Shown piece after piece: positions 1 to 8,247 of a stretch of DNA of 11,142 bases. The stretch lies in contig FR898219.1 of NCBI GenBank assembly GCA_000437375.1, positions 58,688 to 69,829 of the forward strand. Direction: 5' to 3'. A program made the position numbers and the translations under genes. Position 1 is the stretch's first letter; every line of letters begins with the position of its first letter. Origin of the DNA: Eubacterium sp. CAG:841 (GTDB lineage Bacteria; Bacillota; Clostridia; Oscillospirales; CAG-272). The notes under the pieces are model-generated. The model ran no database searches, had not been told where the DNA came from, and was given only the letters and a program-made list of their open reading frames with translations.

Positions 1-30
1 GCCGCGAACATATCGCGGCACGTTTTTGTT
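1..30 (+). terminator. Intrinsic terminator of an upstream gene
   Basis: A perfect 7-bp stem (GCCGCGA at 1-7, TCGCGGC at 13-19) closes a 5-base ACATA loop. It is followed within three bases by TTTTTGTTT. The left arm may extend beyond the window edge. It most likely ends whatever gene lies to the left, which isolates the lon promoter from upstream transcription. Confidence 0.75.
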
Positions 31-58
31 TCAAAAGAGTTAAATTTTAATAAATATG

Positions 59-91
59 TGGAAATCATAAAAACAGTGTGATATAATATAA
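59..91 (+). promoter_or_regulatory. Candidate promoter of the lon operon
   Basis: TATAAT at 82-87 is a perfect -10 hexamer, preceded by TG at 79-80 to give an extended -10. The -35 region around 59-64 (TGGAAA) is poor, which fits extended -10 recognition. The likely start of transcription is near 94, leaving a leader of about 70 bases. That leader contains a small hairpin (TCCGC/GCGGA with an AGAA loop, 118-131). No CIRCE (HrcA) or CtsR-type heat-shock operator is evident, although lon is often heat-shock controlled in Bacillota. Confidence 0.65.
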
Positions 92-162
92 TTCAAAGTT
101 AAATTAGAGTAATATGCTCCGCAGAAGCGGAAATTTAAATATATTCGAAAAAGGATAATGAA

Positions 163-2604
163 ATGGCTGTAACCAGAGAAATGATAAAAAAAGTGATGCT
201 GCCGTGTATAGCTATGCGCGGAACGGTCGCTTTCCCAAAAATAGCAATGAACCTTGAAGTGGGCAGAAATGCGTCAAAAAAAGCGTGCGACGCGGCGCTT
301 GCTTCGGACGGACTTGTCCTGCTCGTATGTCAGAAAGACCCTTCGGTAGAAGAGCCGAAGAGGGAAGATTTGTATTCCGTAGGCGTGACGGCTAAGATAA
401 AGCAACTTGTAAAAGCCGATGGCGGAATATATCGTACGCTTATAGAGCCGCTTGAAAGAGCCGAGATAACGGATTTTTATCGCAGCGGGAAATATGCTGT
501 TGCCGAAGCTTTGGAAAAATCAATAAGTTTTGATGACGGCGGCGTTATAAGTACGGCAATGATGCGCGATATAAAGAATACGGTAGTTGAATTTTCATCG
601 CTTTTGCCGAAATTTTCAAAGGATCTTTCGGCGGTGATAGCCTCAATTGAAGATATGTCGCTTCTGTGCGATTTTGTGGCGACGAACATTTTACCCGATC
701 CGTCCGACCGTCAGCAACTGCTCGAAGTGTTCGATCCGAAATCGCGCGCAGAGTTTCTGCTTCTTAAGCTCGAAAGCGAAAAGATGGTAATGCACGAGGA
801 AGCGAAAATAAATCGCGAGGTTCACGCGAGAATAGATAAAAATCAGCGAGACTATTATCTGCGCGAGCAGCTTAAAGTGATAAAGAGCGAGCTTGGTGAG
901 GACGAGGAATTCGACGACGAGGAATCCGCCGAATATTACGAAAAGATAATGAAAGCGTTGCTTCCCGCTGATATGCGCGAAAAGCTTGTGAAAGAAGTAA
1001 AGAAGCTTTCAAAAATGCCGTTCGGATCAGCCGAAGGCGGCGTTATCCGCAACTATATAGAAACCTGCCTTGAAATTCCGTTCGGGAAAAAGACAAAGGA
1101 CAGAATAGACATTCCGCAGGCGAAAAAGATACTTGACGAGGATCACGACGGACTTGACGACGTGAAAAGCAGGATAATAGAATATCTTGCCGCACAAAAA
1201 CTGAATCCCGAGCTTAAAAATCAGGTGCTGTGTCTTGTCGGGCCTCCCGGAACGGGAAAAACTTCGGTTGCGGCTTCGATAGCACGCGCAATGAACAGAA
1301 AATTCGTAAGAATATCTCTCGGCGGCGTGCGTGATGAGGCAGACATAAGAGGTCACAGAAAGACGTATATAGGCTCAATGCCGGGCAGACTCATAACCGC
1401 GCTTACTCAGGCAAAGAGTATGAATCCGCTGATACTTATGGACGAGGTCGATAAACTGACGCGAGATTCGCACGGCGATCCGTCGTCGGCTCTGCTCGAA
1501 GTGCTTGACACCGAACAGAACAAGAACTTCCGCGACCATTTCATAGAGTCGCCGGTAGACCTTTCGGACTGTCTGTTTATAACAACGGCAAACTCGCTTT
1601 CCACTATCCCTCAGCCGCTTATCGACAGAATGGAGATCGTGGAAATGAAGATATACACGCGCGGGGAAAAATTCTCCATAGCGCGTCACCATCTTATTCC
1701 GAAGCAGTCAAAACGTCACGGTCTTAACGGAAGAACGCTTAAAATCGACGACGATGCGCTCTATACTCTTATAGACGAATACACCTCCGAAGCAGGGGTA
1801 CGTCAGCTTGAAAGAATGATAGCGAAATGCTGTCGCCGCGCCGCAAAGGAGATAGTATGCGACGGCAAAAAGAGCGTGAAGATAACGGAGAAGAACATTA
1901 CCGATTATGCAGGCACGGAAAGAATGGCAAAGGATAAGATCCTGCCGGAAAACGAAGTAGGTACGGTGTGCGGAATGGCATATACCGAGCTTGGCGGAGA
2001 GATAATGCGTATAGAAGTGCTTGCACTTGAAGGCACGGGAAAGACAGAGCTGACGGGTATGCTCGGCGACGTTATGAAAGAATCCGCACAGGCGGCAATA
2101 AGCTTTGTCCGTTCGCGCGCCGACAGTCTCGGAATAGATCCGGAATTTTACAGGAAGAAAGATATACATATCCATTTCCCCGAAGGCGCTGTTCCGAAGG
2201 ACGGTCCGTCCGCAGGTGTTGCGATATCAGTAGCGCTTATAAGCGAGCTTACCGGCATAGCGGTGAAGCGCGATATTGCCATGACGGGCGAGATAACGCT
2301 TCGCGGCAGGGTGCTTGCCATAGGCGGACTTCGCGAAAAGACAATGGCCGCATATCTTGCGGGGGTAAAGACGATACTTCTCCCCGAAGAGAACCGCAAG
2401 GACGAGGGAGAAATCCTTCCCGAAGTCAAGAAAAATGTGGAGATAATCTACATATCGCATGCAGACGAGGCGGCAAGACTTGCGCTTTGCGCAGAGCCTT
2501 TCGCTTATGAAAAAAAGAGCTTGCCTCAGGAAAAAAACGAAAATCAATATATTGCCGTGCCGGAAAGTCACGGCAGAGGAGCGGCGATAGAAGCCGCAAA
2601 ATAA
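163..2604 (+). CDS. lon: ATP-dependent Lon protease (LonA type)
   Basis: This is a cytosolic AAA+ serine protease that unfolds and degrades damaged and selected regulatory proteins. The 813-residue product has the LonA order: an N-terminal substrate-binding domain (about 10-205), a coiled linker (about 205-300), an AAA+ module and a C-terminal protease domain. Walker A (GPPGTGKT) is at 360-367, Walker B (LILMDEVDK) at 423-431 and a sensor-1 TTAN at 474-477. The protease dyad is Ser683 in PKDGPSAG and Lys726 in GGLREKT. The start is set by AAGGA at 151-155, 7 bases before the ATG. The protein is about 40 residues longer than Bacillus LonA (774) because of a Lys/Glu-rich C-terminal tail after about residue 775. 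It is the first gene of the long operon; engB follows after 16 bases. Confidence 0.97.
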   Translation: MAVTREMIKKVMLPCIAMRGTVAFPKIAMNLEVGRNASKKACDAALASDGLVLLVCQKDPSVEEPKREDLYSVGVTAKIKQLVKADGGIYRTLIEPLERAEITDFYRSGKYAVAEALEKSISFDDGGVISTAMMRDIKNTVVEFSSLLPKFSKDLSAVIASIEDMSLLCDFVATNILPDPSDRQQLLEVFDPKSRAEFLLLKLESEKMVMHEEAKINREVHARIDKNQRDYYLREQLKVIKSELGEDEEFDDEESAEYYEKIMKALLPADMREKLVKEVKKLSKMPFGSAEGGVIRNYIETCLEIPFGKKTKDRIDIPQAKKILDEDHDGLDDVKSRIIEYLAAQKLNPELKNQVLCLVGPPGTGKTSVAASIARAMNRKFVRISLGGVRDEADIRGHRKTYIGSMPGRLITALTQAKSMNPLILMDEVDKLTRDSHGDPSSALLEVLDTEQNKNFRDHFIESPVDLSDCLFITTANSLSTIPQPLIDRMEIVEMKIYTRGEKFSIARHHLIPKQSKRHGLNGRTLKIDDDALYTLIDEYTSEAGVRQLERMIAKCCRRAAKEIVCDGKKSVKITEKNITDYAGTERMAKDKILPENEVGTVCGMAYTELGGEIMRIEVLALEGTGKTELTGMLGDVMKESAQAAISFVRSRADSLGIDPEFYRKKDIHIHFPEGAVPKDGPSAGVAISVALISELTGIAVKRDIAMTGEITLRGRVLAIGGLREKTMAAYLAGVKTILLPEENRKDEGEILPEVKKNVEIIYISHADEAARLALCAEPFAYEKKSLPQEKNENQYIAVPESHGRGAAIEAAK

Positions 2605-2620
2605 AGACAGGAGACAGCCA

Positions 2621-3226
2621 ATGAAATTCAACCTTTCAAAAGCCGAGTTTGCGCTTTCCGCGGGAAGAGAAAATCAGTTTCCGCGCGACGGCAGACCGCA
2701 GATAGCGATGTCAGGACGATCGAACGTCGGGAAAAGTTCACTTATAAATACTGTTCTCGGAAGAAAAAAGCTTGCGAGAACAAGCTCTGAGCCGGGGAAG
2801 ACGATAACCGTGAATTTTTATGATATAGATAAAAAATTCTACCTTGTCGATCTGCCGGGTTACGGTTATGCAAAACGTTCGGAGTCCGAGAAAAGAGTCT
2901 GGTCGGCGCTGACAAACGGCTATCTTACGGGCGAAAGCTCGCCGTCGCTTGTGCTACAGCTCGTTGATCTCAAGGTCGGTCCTACGGGCGACGACTGTAT
3001 GATGTTCGACTGGCTTGACAAGTCCGGCATACCTTATGTGATAGTCGCGACAAAGGCGGATAAGCTGAACAAAACGGACAGAAAAAGCAATTATGAGGCG
3101 CTTTGCGACCATCCTCTTCTGAATCCTCCGATGGCGGCGGAGAAGATTAAGGTAATAGCTTTTTCTTCGCTTACCGGCGAGGGAAAAGACGAGGTGATCT
3201 CCGCAATATCGGAACATTTGAAATAA
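2621..3226 (+). CDS. engB: Ribosome biogenesis GTPase EngB/YsxC/YihA
   Basis: This TRAFAC-class GTPase takes part in late assembly of the 50S ribosomal subunit and is essential in many bacteria. All GTP-binding motifs are visible in the 201 residues: G1 GRSNVGKS at 32-39, a G2 threonine near 61-63, G3 DLPGYG at 77-82 (the signature of the EngB family), G4 TKAD at 144-147 and a G5-like SSLTGEG at 182-188. Length is typical of the family (about 195-210). AGGAG at 2609-2613 sits 7 bases before the ATG. A lon-engB pair is a common arrangement in Bacillota, so co-transcription with lon is expected. Confidence 0.97.
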   Translation: MKFNLSKAEFALSAGRENQFPRDGRPQIAMSGRSNVGKSSLINTVLGRKKLARTSSEPGKTITVNFYDIDKKFYLVDLPGYGYAKRSESEKRVWSALTNGYLTGESSPSLVLQLVDLKVGPTGDDCMMFDWLDKSGIPYVIVATKADKLNKTDRKSNYEALCDHPLLNPPMAAEKIKVIAFSSLTGEGKDEVISAISEHLK

Positions 3227-3244
3227 ACAAAGGAGCTTGAGTTT

Positions 3245-3946
3245 ATGCTTATTAACCTGATACAGGGACTCATCAACGGACAGGACAGTTTCAAAAGCGT
3301 TTTGATACAGTTTTTGATAACAATCCCGATTGTGCTTATATCGCTTTCCATACATGAATTTTCGCACGGCTACGCTTCATATCTTCTCGGGGACAATACG
3401 GCGAGAAACTACGGCAGACTGACGCTCAATCCCTTGAAGCATCTTGATCCGATGGGTACGCTCTGTATGGTTCTGTTCGGATTCGGCTGGGCAAAGCCGT
3501 GTCCCGTAAATCCGAGATATTACAAGCACCCGAGAAGCGGTATGGCGATAACGGCAGCTGCAGGTCCGCTGTCCAATATAATTCTGGCGTTTCTCAGCCT
3601 GATATTTATGAATCTTGTCGGGATAATACCCGTAAGCGGCGAGGGATTCGGAACGACGGTCGTCGGAGTTGCATATCTCTTCTTTTATCTGATGGCGATT
3701 ATGAATCTCTATCTTGCCGTTTTCAATCTCATTCCTATTCCGCCGCTCGACGGTTCGAGAATACTTTTTATCTTTCTGCCGACGAAGGTTTACTTCGGCG
3801 TGATGAAATATGAAAGATATATTATGATAGCAATGTTCTTATTGCTTTGGCTCGGCGTGTTCGACGGCACGATCGGTTGGGTAGCAGATAAGTTGTTCGA
3901 CGGAATGAATTGGCTTATAACGCGTATTCCGATTTTCGGTAAATAA
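3245..3946 (+). CDS. Site-2 protease family (M50) membrane metallopeptidase
   Basis: This is an integral membrane zinc metallopeptidase of the compact YwhC/S2P-like branch without a PDZ domain. The zinc motif HEFSH (HExxH) is at residues 37-41 at the end of the first hydrophobic helix. The third-ligand motif is in NLIPIPPLDG at 161-170, with Asp169 the expected ligand. Hydrophobic segments at about 20-36, 65-82, 100-128, 138-165 and 190-208 give a multi-pass topology. The 233-residue length fits the short subfamily. GGAG at 3232-3235 lies 9 bases before the ATG. M50 enzymes cleave substrates inside the bilayer, but the substrate here cannot be told from sequence. It sits 18 bases after engB and just ahead of scpA, a linkage seen in many Clostridia. 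Confidence 0.92.
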   Translation: MLINLIQGLINGQDSFKSVLIQFLITIPIVLISLSIHEFSHGYASYLLGDNTARNYGRLTLNPLKHLDPMGTLCMVLFGFGWAKPCPVNPRYYKHPRSGMAITAAAGPLSNIILAFLSLIFMNLVGIIPVSGEGFGTTVVGVAYLFFYLMAIMNLYLAVFNLIPIPPLDGSRILFIFLPTKVYFGVMKYERYIMIAMFLLLWLGVFDGTIGWVADKLFDGMNWLITRIPIFGK

Positions 3947-3967
3947 AAGACAGGAGAAACAAATCAT

Positions 3968-4735
3968 TTGGAGCTTGTGTTCAAAACGGAAAAGTATGAA
4001 GGTCCGCTCGACCTTTTGCTTTCTCTGATCTCAAAAAATAAAATGAGCATTTTCGATATACGCATATCGGAGCTGTTTGAACAGTATATGGCGTATGTGA
4101 ATGAAATGCAGAAACTGGACATGGAGATAGCGGGCGAGTTTATCACTATGGCGGCTGAGCTTATGTATATAAAAAGCAAGATGCTGCTTCCCAAGCCCGA
4201 AGAGGAGGATCCGAGACAGGAGCTTGTCCGCAAGCTCATGGAATACAAAACGGCAAAAGAGGCGGCAAAGCTGCTTTCCGAACGCGAAAGCGAGTTCGCC
4301 GGGCGTTTTGAAAAGGATACCGACGAAATAAAGCCCGACTTTGACGACAATGTCCGTATAGATTCCGCATTGCTTTCGGCTGCGCTTGCAAAGATATTTA
4401 TCCGTGACGCGGAGAGAAGAGAAGCGGAAAAGCTTGCTCCGATGGAGGCGATCGCGCCGATGGTGAGAAGAAAGGTCGTTTCGGTCGGCGGCAGGGTAAT
4501 GTTTATCATGCGGAAGATGTACAGACGGGGCTCGGTGCATTTTGACGAGATATTCGAGGGCGCAGAGGGGCGCTCTGAGATAATAACGATATTTTACGCT
4601 CTGCTCGAGCTTCTGAGAACGGGCAGGGTTACGATGAAACGTGCCGAAGGCGACGCCGACAGCACAAACATAATATTGGGCTTGAGTTATATTCACGCCC
4701 GCGACGAAAAGAGCGGAGTTGAAAACAATGAATGA
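3968..4735 (+). CDS. scpA: Segregation and condensation protein A (kleisin)
   Basis: ScpA is the kleisin subunit that bridges the SMC dimer heads with ScpB to form bacterial condensin for nucleoid compaction and origin segregation. The 255-residue product opens with the family signature EGPLDLLLSLI just after residue 10, followed by DIRISELFEQY and a helical, charged middle. The C-terminal winged helix (about 175-240) includes FDEIFEG and FYALLELLRTGRV. The start is TTG at 3968. No in-frame ATG lies close enough to keep the conserved N-terminus, and AGGAGA at 3952-3957 is 10 bases upstream. The 3' end overlaps the scpB start by 8 bases, implying translational coupling. Confidence 0.95.
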   Translation: MELVFKTEKYEGPLDLLLSLISKNKMSIFDIRISELFEQYMAYVNEMQKLDMEIAGEFITMAAELMYIKSKMLLPKPEEEDPRQELVRKLMEYKTAKEAAKLLSERESEFAGRFEKDTDEIKPDFDDNVRIDSALLSAALAKIFIRDAERREAEKLAPMEAIAPMVRRKVVSVGGRVMFIMRKMYRRGSVHFDEIFEGAEGRSEIITIFYALLELLRTGRVTMKRAEGDADSTNIILGLSYIHARDEKSGVENNE

Positions 4736-5276
4736 CGAAAAGGTGCTTACCACAAGCGAAATGAAACGTATAACGGAAGCCGTGCTGTTTGCGGCGGGAC
4801 ATCCCGTGACGTTTGCAAAGCTTGCCGAAGTAATGGGTACGGACGAAGAAACGGTAAAAAGCGTTGTTCTTGAATACAAAGAAGAATACGAAGGCGATTT
4901 TCCGCGCGGGATACAGCTCCTTGTGCTCGGAAAGGCGTGCCAGCTTGTGACAAAGGAAGCCTTTGCGGACTATGTCAAAGCTGCGCTCGGTATACGCGAC
5001 GGAGGAAATCTCTCCCGTGCATCGCTTGAAACGCTTGCGATAATAGCATACAATCAGCCGGTGACGCGCTCGTATATCGAACAGGTTCGCGGAGCGGACA
5101 GCTCGTATTCCGTCGGTGTGCTTGCCGAAAAAGAACTTATCGAAGAAGTCGGACGCCTTGAAGTTCCGGGCAGACCGCGTCTTTACGGCACGACGGAAAA
5201 GTTCCTGCGTATATTCGGGCTTTCGTCAATAGAGGAGCTTCCGCCGATAAAAACATCGACCGGAGAAACCATATGA
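4728..5276 (+). CDS. scpB: Segregation and condensation protein B
   Basis: ScpB is the dimeric winged-helix partner of ScpA in the SMC-ScpAB condensin complex. Two winged-helix domains fit the 182-residue protein: an N-terminal one (about 10-80, with ITEAVLFAAGHPVT) and a second (about 95-165) carrying the conserved LETLAIIAYNQPVTRSYIEQ stretch and GRPRLYGTTEKFL. I place the start at the ATG at 4728 rather than at an in-frame TTG at 4719. GGAG at 4715-4718 is spaced 9 bases from the ATG but would overlap the TTG. It overlaps scpA by 8 bases and the next gene by 4 (ATGA at 5273-5276). Confidence 0.95.
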   Translation: MNDEKVLTTSEMKRITEAVLFAAGHPVTFAKLAEVMGTDEETVKSVVLEYKEEYEGDFPRGIQLLVLGKACQLVTKEAFADYVKAALGIRDGGNLSRASLETLAIIAYNQPVTRSYIEQVRGADSSYSVGVLAEKELIEEVGRLEVPGRPRLYGTTEKFLRIFGLSSIEELPPIKTSTGETI

Positions 5277-5914
5277 CGGCGCTTATCATAATCGGCGTAA
5301 TACTTTTAATTATCGTTATGATACTTTTCCTTCCCGTGCATGTAACCGCTGCGGTGAAGGACGAGGCAAAGGTTTTCCTGCGGATACTTTTTGTGAGAAT
5401 AAAGCTTTTTCCGATGAAGGAAAAGCCGAAAAAGAAGAAAAAAGAACAGAAGCCAAAGCAGGAAAAGCCAAAGGAAAAAACGGAGAAAAAAGAAAAGGAA
5501 AAAAGAGATATTCCTTCTCTTATACGTTCCGTTGCGGATATTCTGGGCGTTTTTCTCAGGCAATTTTCAAAGCATGTAAAAATCAGAGTTCTGCGGTATA
5601 AAATAATAATCGGAACTGACGACGCCGCCAAGACCGCGCTTCTTTACGGTGCTGCCGAGCAGGCGACGGCATATCTTTTTACGATACTCGGAGAAAACGC
5701 AAAATTCACTTTTTCAAAAAAGAATTCGCTTGTATGGGCAGATTTTACAAGCGACAGGACAATGGCGGATGTCAAAATAGACGTAAGTATAAGCGTCTTT
5801 GGGGCGCTTGCGATGCTTGTTCCGACATACATTGCGTATGTGCGGAACTTCGGCGCGATAAAACCTACCGAAATAAAACCCCAAACGGAGGATGCTCCGG
5901 GAAAGGAAGAATAA
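5273..5914 (+). CDS. DUF2953 membrane-anchored protein
   Basis: The 213-residue product begins with one strong hydrophobic helix (about 2-22). A short segment follows, then a very basic and acidic low-complexity stretch rich in Lys, Glu and Pro (about 49-78), then a conserved-looking region (about 79-205) with RVLRYKIIIGTDDAAKTALLYG. This pattern, and the position right after scpB and before a GerW-family gene, match DUF2953, which is frequent in sporulating Bacillota and has no defined biochemical role. The start overlaps the scpB stop (ATGA), with GGAG at 5262-5265 inside scpB. The KE-rich run is likely a flexible linker. The DUF assignment comes from recall of sequence pattern and context, not from a search. 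Confidence 0.75.
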   Translation: MTALIIIGVILLIIVMILFLPVHVTAAVKDEAKVFLRILFVRIKLFPMKEKPKKKKKEQKPKQEKPKEKTEKKEKEKRDIPSLIRSVADILGVFLRQFSKHVKIRVLRYKIIIGTDDAAKTALLYGAAEQATAYLFTILGENAKFTFSKKNSLVWADFTSDRTMADVKIDVSISVFGALAMLVPTYIAYVRNFGAIKPTEIKPQTEDAPGKEE

Positions 5915-5918
5915 ATTT

Positions 5919-6380
5919 ATGGAAGAAAACAAAATCAGCGAACTTTTTGCATCAACGCTTGACAGCGTAAAAAACGTTGTCGATTCAAACACAGTTATGG
6001 GTACTCCGATTACGACTGCCTCCGGCACGACGATAATTCCCGTGTCAAAGGTTTCCGTCGGATTTGTCGGTGGCGGTACGGATTTCGGCTCTAAAAAAGA
6101 CGACAAAAAGAACTTCGGTGGCGGAGGCGGAACGGGAGTTTCGGCATCGCCCATAGGATTCGTCGTTGTAAATGCGGAGGGCGATGTAAACTTCATAAGC
6201 ATTGAAAATCCCACAGGCGCCGACGGAGTTTCGCTCGGCGAAATCGCAGATAAGGCTAAGGGGATAATCGGCAAAATAAAAGAGCTTATAGACAAAAAGA
6301 AAGCCGAAAAAGCGGAAAAAGCAGCTGAGGCTGAAGAAGCTCACGAAACCGAAGAAACGGCGGTAGAAGACGCCGAATAA
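5919..6380 (+). CDS. GerW/YtfJ family protein
   Basis: The 153-residue protein shows the YtfJ/GerW layout. A helical N-terminus ends in DSNTVMGTPI and is followed by a compact beta-rich core with GTTIIPVSKVSVGFVGGGT. A glycine run (67-71) follows, then ASPIGFVVVNAEGDVNFI. The C-terminal third is a charged helix and an Ala/Glu-rich tail. In Bacillus subtilis the family member YtfJ (GerW) is a spore protein needed for normal germination, but homologues also occur in bacteria not known to sporulate, so spore function is an inference. The start is the ATG at 5919, preceded by GGAAAGGAAG at 5900-5909. An in-frame upstream ATG at 5892 would overlap the previous gene and lacks a spaced ribosome site. 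Confidence 0.88.
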   Translation: MEENKISELFASTLDSVKNVVDSNTVMGTPITTASGTTIIPVSKVSVGFVGGGTDFGSKKDDKKNFGGGGGTGVSASPIGFVVVNAEGDVNFISIENPTGADGVSLGEIADKAKGIIGKIKELIDKKKAEKAEKAAEAEEAHETEETAVEDAE

Positions 6381-6429
6381 AAAATTCGAAACTGCACATC
6401 ATTTATAAAAAAATGACAGGCGGTTTCAA

Positions 6430-7527
6430 ATGATAAAAAAATTTACTTCTGCAATTATATTTATTGCTTTTATATTTTCGGTTTGCGTTTCTGCGGCGCC
6501 GTCTCCCGGCGATTCGTCGCTGTGTTCGGTCGTTGTCGAAGCCGAATCGGGGGATATTATATTTGAGAAAAATGCTCACGAAAGACGCGGGCCGGCAAGC
6601 ACCACCAAAATAATGACGGCACTTGTGGCGCTTGAAAACAGCAGGACAGACGACATTGTAAAGATTGATCCCCGCGCCGTAGGCACGGAGGGATCCAGCG
6701 CGTATCTTTGCGCTGGCGAAAAGGTACTTCTTTCGGATCTGCTTTATGCGGTAATGCTCGGTTCGGCAAACGACGCTGCGGCGGCGATAGCGTACCATAT
6801 CGGCGGGAGTATAGAGGGTTTTGCGGAAATGATGAACGCTCGGGCGGAGAAACTCGGACTTTCGGACACGCATTTTGAAAATCCTCACGGTCTTGACGGA
6901 GAGAGCCACTATACAACTGCGTATGATCTTGCTATGATAGCGCGTGAAGCACTGAAAAACGAAAATTTCAGAAATATTGTTTCGACGAAGACGAAAGCGG
7001 TAAAACTTTCGGACGGAAACGTCACGCGCGTGTTCAAAAATCACAACAGGTTGCTTTTCGAATACGACGATATAATCGGCGTAAAGACCGGCTTTACAAA
7101 AAAGTGCGGAAGAACGCTTGTGTCGGCGGCGGAACGTGACGGTGTTACCGTTATATGCGTCACTCTTTGTGACGGAGACGATTGGCGCGATCACAGGAAG
7201 CTCCTTTCGGCGGGGCTTGAACTTTATGAAAGAGTCACCCTTTGCGAAAAGGGCGGAGAAGAGAGAATTGTTCACGTCTGCGGCGGAGAAAAGGCAAGCG
7301 TCGGCGTATGCTGCGATGAGAAGCTTTCGGTTACTCTTTCAAAGCCTCACGGAAAAACAGAAAGCGTGACAGAGCTTCCGCCGTTTGTCTACGCAGGCTT
7401 TGAAAAGGGCGATACGCTCGGTTTTGTTTCATATTATCTTGACGGAAAACCGATAGGCAGAGTTGCACTTGTCGCAAAAGAAGGCTCGGCTGTAAAGCTT
7501 AAAAAGAAAAATATATTCGGGAAATAA
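6430..7527 (+). CDS. Serine-type D-Ala-D-Ala carboxypeptidase (DacF/DacB-like, S11)
   Basis: This secreted low-molecular-mass penicillin-binding protein trims the terminal D-Ala from peptidoglycan stem pentapeptides. A signal peptide covers about residues 1-22 (basic MIKK, a hydrophobic core, SAA near the cleavage site). All three catalytic motifs of family S11 are present: SxxK as STTK at 57-60, SxN as SAN at 112-114 and KTG at 219-221 in VKTGFTKKCGRTL. A beta-rich C-terminal domain (about 275-365) follows. The protein ends in a basic KLKKKNIFGK tail, but I see no clear amphipathic anchor. Next to a gerW homologue and DUF2953, a role in spore cortex or vegetative wall remodelling is plausible. 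The ribosome site is weak (AGGCGG at about 6418-6423). The 49 bases before it form the largest gap in the operon. Confidence 0.93.
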   Translation: MIKKFTSAIIFIAFIFSVCVSAAPSPGDSSLCSVVVEAESGDIIFEKNAHERRGPASTTKIMTALVALENSRTDDIVKIDPRAVGTEGSSAYLCAGEKVLLSDLLYAVMLGSANDAAAAIAYHIGGSIEGFAEMMNARAEKLGLSDTHFENPHGLDGESHYTTAYDLAMIAREALKNENFRNIVSTKTKAVKLSDGNVTRVFKNHNRLLFEYDDIIGVKTGFTKKCGRTLVSAAERDGVTVICVTLCDGDDWRDHRKLLSAGLELYERVTLCEKGGEERIVHVCGGEKASVGVCCDEKLSVTLSKPHGKTESVTELPPFVYAGFEKGDTLGFVSYYLDGKPIGRVALVAKEGSAVKLKKKNIFGK

Positions 7528-7530
7528 AAA

Positions 7531-8247
7531 GTGGAAAAAATAAGAATTTCAAAATATCTTTCCGAGCAGGGAATAATGTCACGTCGCACGGCTGACGAGG
7601 AGATCTCCGCCGGAAAGGTTACGGTCAACGGCAAGCCTGCGGTTCTCGGACAGAAGATAGATCCGGAAGGCGATGTCGTTATATATAAAGGGAAGCCCGT
7701 CGGCGGCGAGGTTAAAAAAATATGCATAATGCTCAATAAGCCTCGCGGCTACGTCACCACAATGGAAGACGAGCGCGGGAGAAGGTGCGTTGCCGACCTT
7801 GTTGCGGATGTCGGCGTAAGAGTCTATCCCATAGGCAGGCTTGATCGTGATTCCGAAGGGCTTCTGCTTCTTACAAACGACGGCGAGCTTGCAAATATGC
7901 TAACTCATCCGAAATATCACAAGCCTAAGATATACACTGTAAAAGTACGCGGCACGGTCGATGAAAAAACAATTGACCGCCTTTGCCGCCCGTTCAGTAT
8001 AGACGGTTACATAACAAGACCTGCGGAGGTGAAAAAGCTCGGAGAAGCGGATGGGATGACATCGCTTTCGATAAAGCTCTTCGAGGGGCGAAACAGGCAG
8101 ATAAGAAAAATGTGCGACAAATGCTCGCTTGAAGTGGCGGAGCTTAAAAGAATATCAATAGGCGAGATAAAGCTCGGCGAGCTTCCTGCGGGAAAGTGGA
8201 GAACGCTCGACGCGTCTCAGATAAATAAACTGAAAGGAACGGTGTAA
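7531..8247 (+). CDS. rluB: rRNA pseudouridine synthase, RsuA/RluB family
   Basis: The enzyme isomerises a uridine in rRNA to pseudouridine during ribosome maturation; the RluB branch acts on 23S rRNA helix 89. An S4 RNA-binding domain occupies about residues 2-60 (RISKYLSEQGIMSRR and GKVTVNGKPA). The catalytic domain carries GRLDRDSEGLLLLTNDG, with the catalytic Asp at 105. A second family block, EGRNRQIRKM, lies near residue 190. The 238-residue length is typical. The start is GTG at 7531, only 3 bases after the dacF stop; the next in-frame ATG would delete part of the S4 domain. RsuA and RluB cannot be separated with certainty by eye. The S4-bearing, Gram-positive context favours RluB (B. 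subtilis YpuL). Confidence 0.92.
   Translation: MEKIRISKYLSEQGIMSRRTADEEISAGKVTVNGKPAVLGQKIDPEGDVVIYKGKPVGGEVKKICIMLNKPRGYVTTMEDERGRRCVADLVADVGVRVYPIGRLDRDSEGLLLLTNDGELANMLTHPKYHKPKIYTVKVRGTVDEKTIDRLCRPFSIDGYITRPAEVKKLGEADGMTSLSIKLFEGRNRQIRKMCDKCSLEVAELKRISIGEIKLGELPAGKWRTLDASQINKLKGTV

Noticed and set aside
40..105. Operator from the repeated GTTAAATT (40-47 and 98-105) or a heat-shock element near lon
   Set aside because: An 8-base AT-rich repeat is easily chance in this composition, and no CIRCE or CtsR consensus is present.
1027..2631. Long antisense open frames across lon
   Set aside because: They have no ribosome sites or recognisable domains and are explained by codon bias of the sense gene, whose motifs are intact.
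5425..5518. Nucleotide repeat in the A-rich part of the DUF2953 gene
   Set aside because: It reflects Lys/Glu codons of a low-complexity protein linker and has no regular DNA repeat unit.
6399..6416. Hairpin TCATTT/AAATGA before the carboxypeptidase gene
   Set aside because: A 6-bp A/T-dominated stem without a T tract is too weak to be a terminator.
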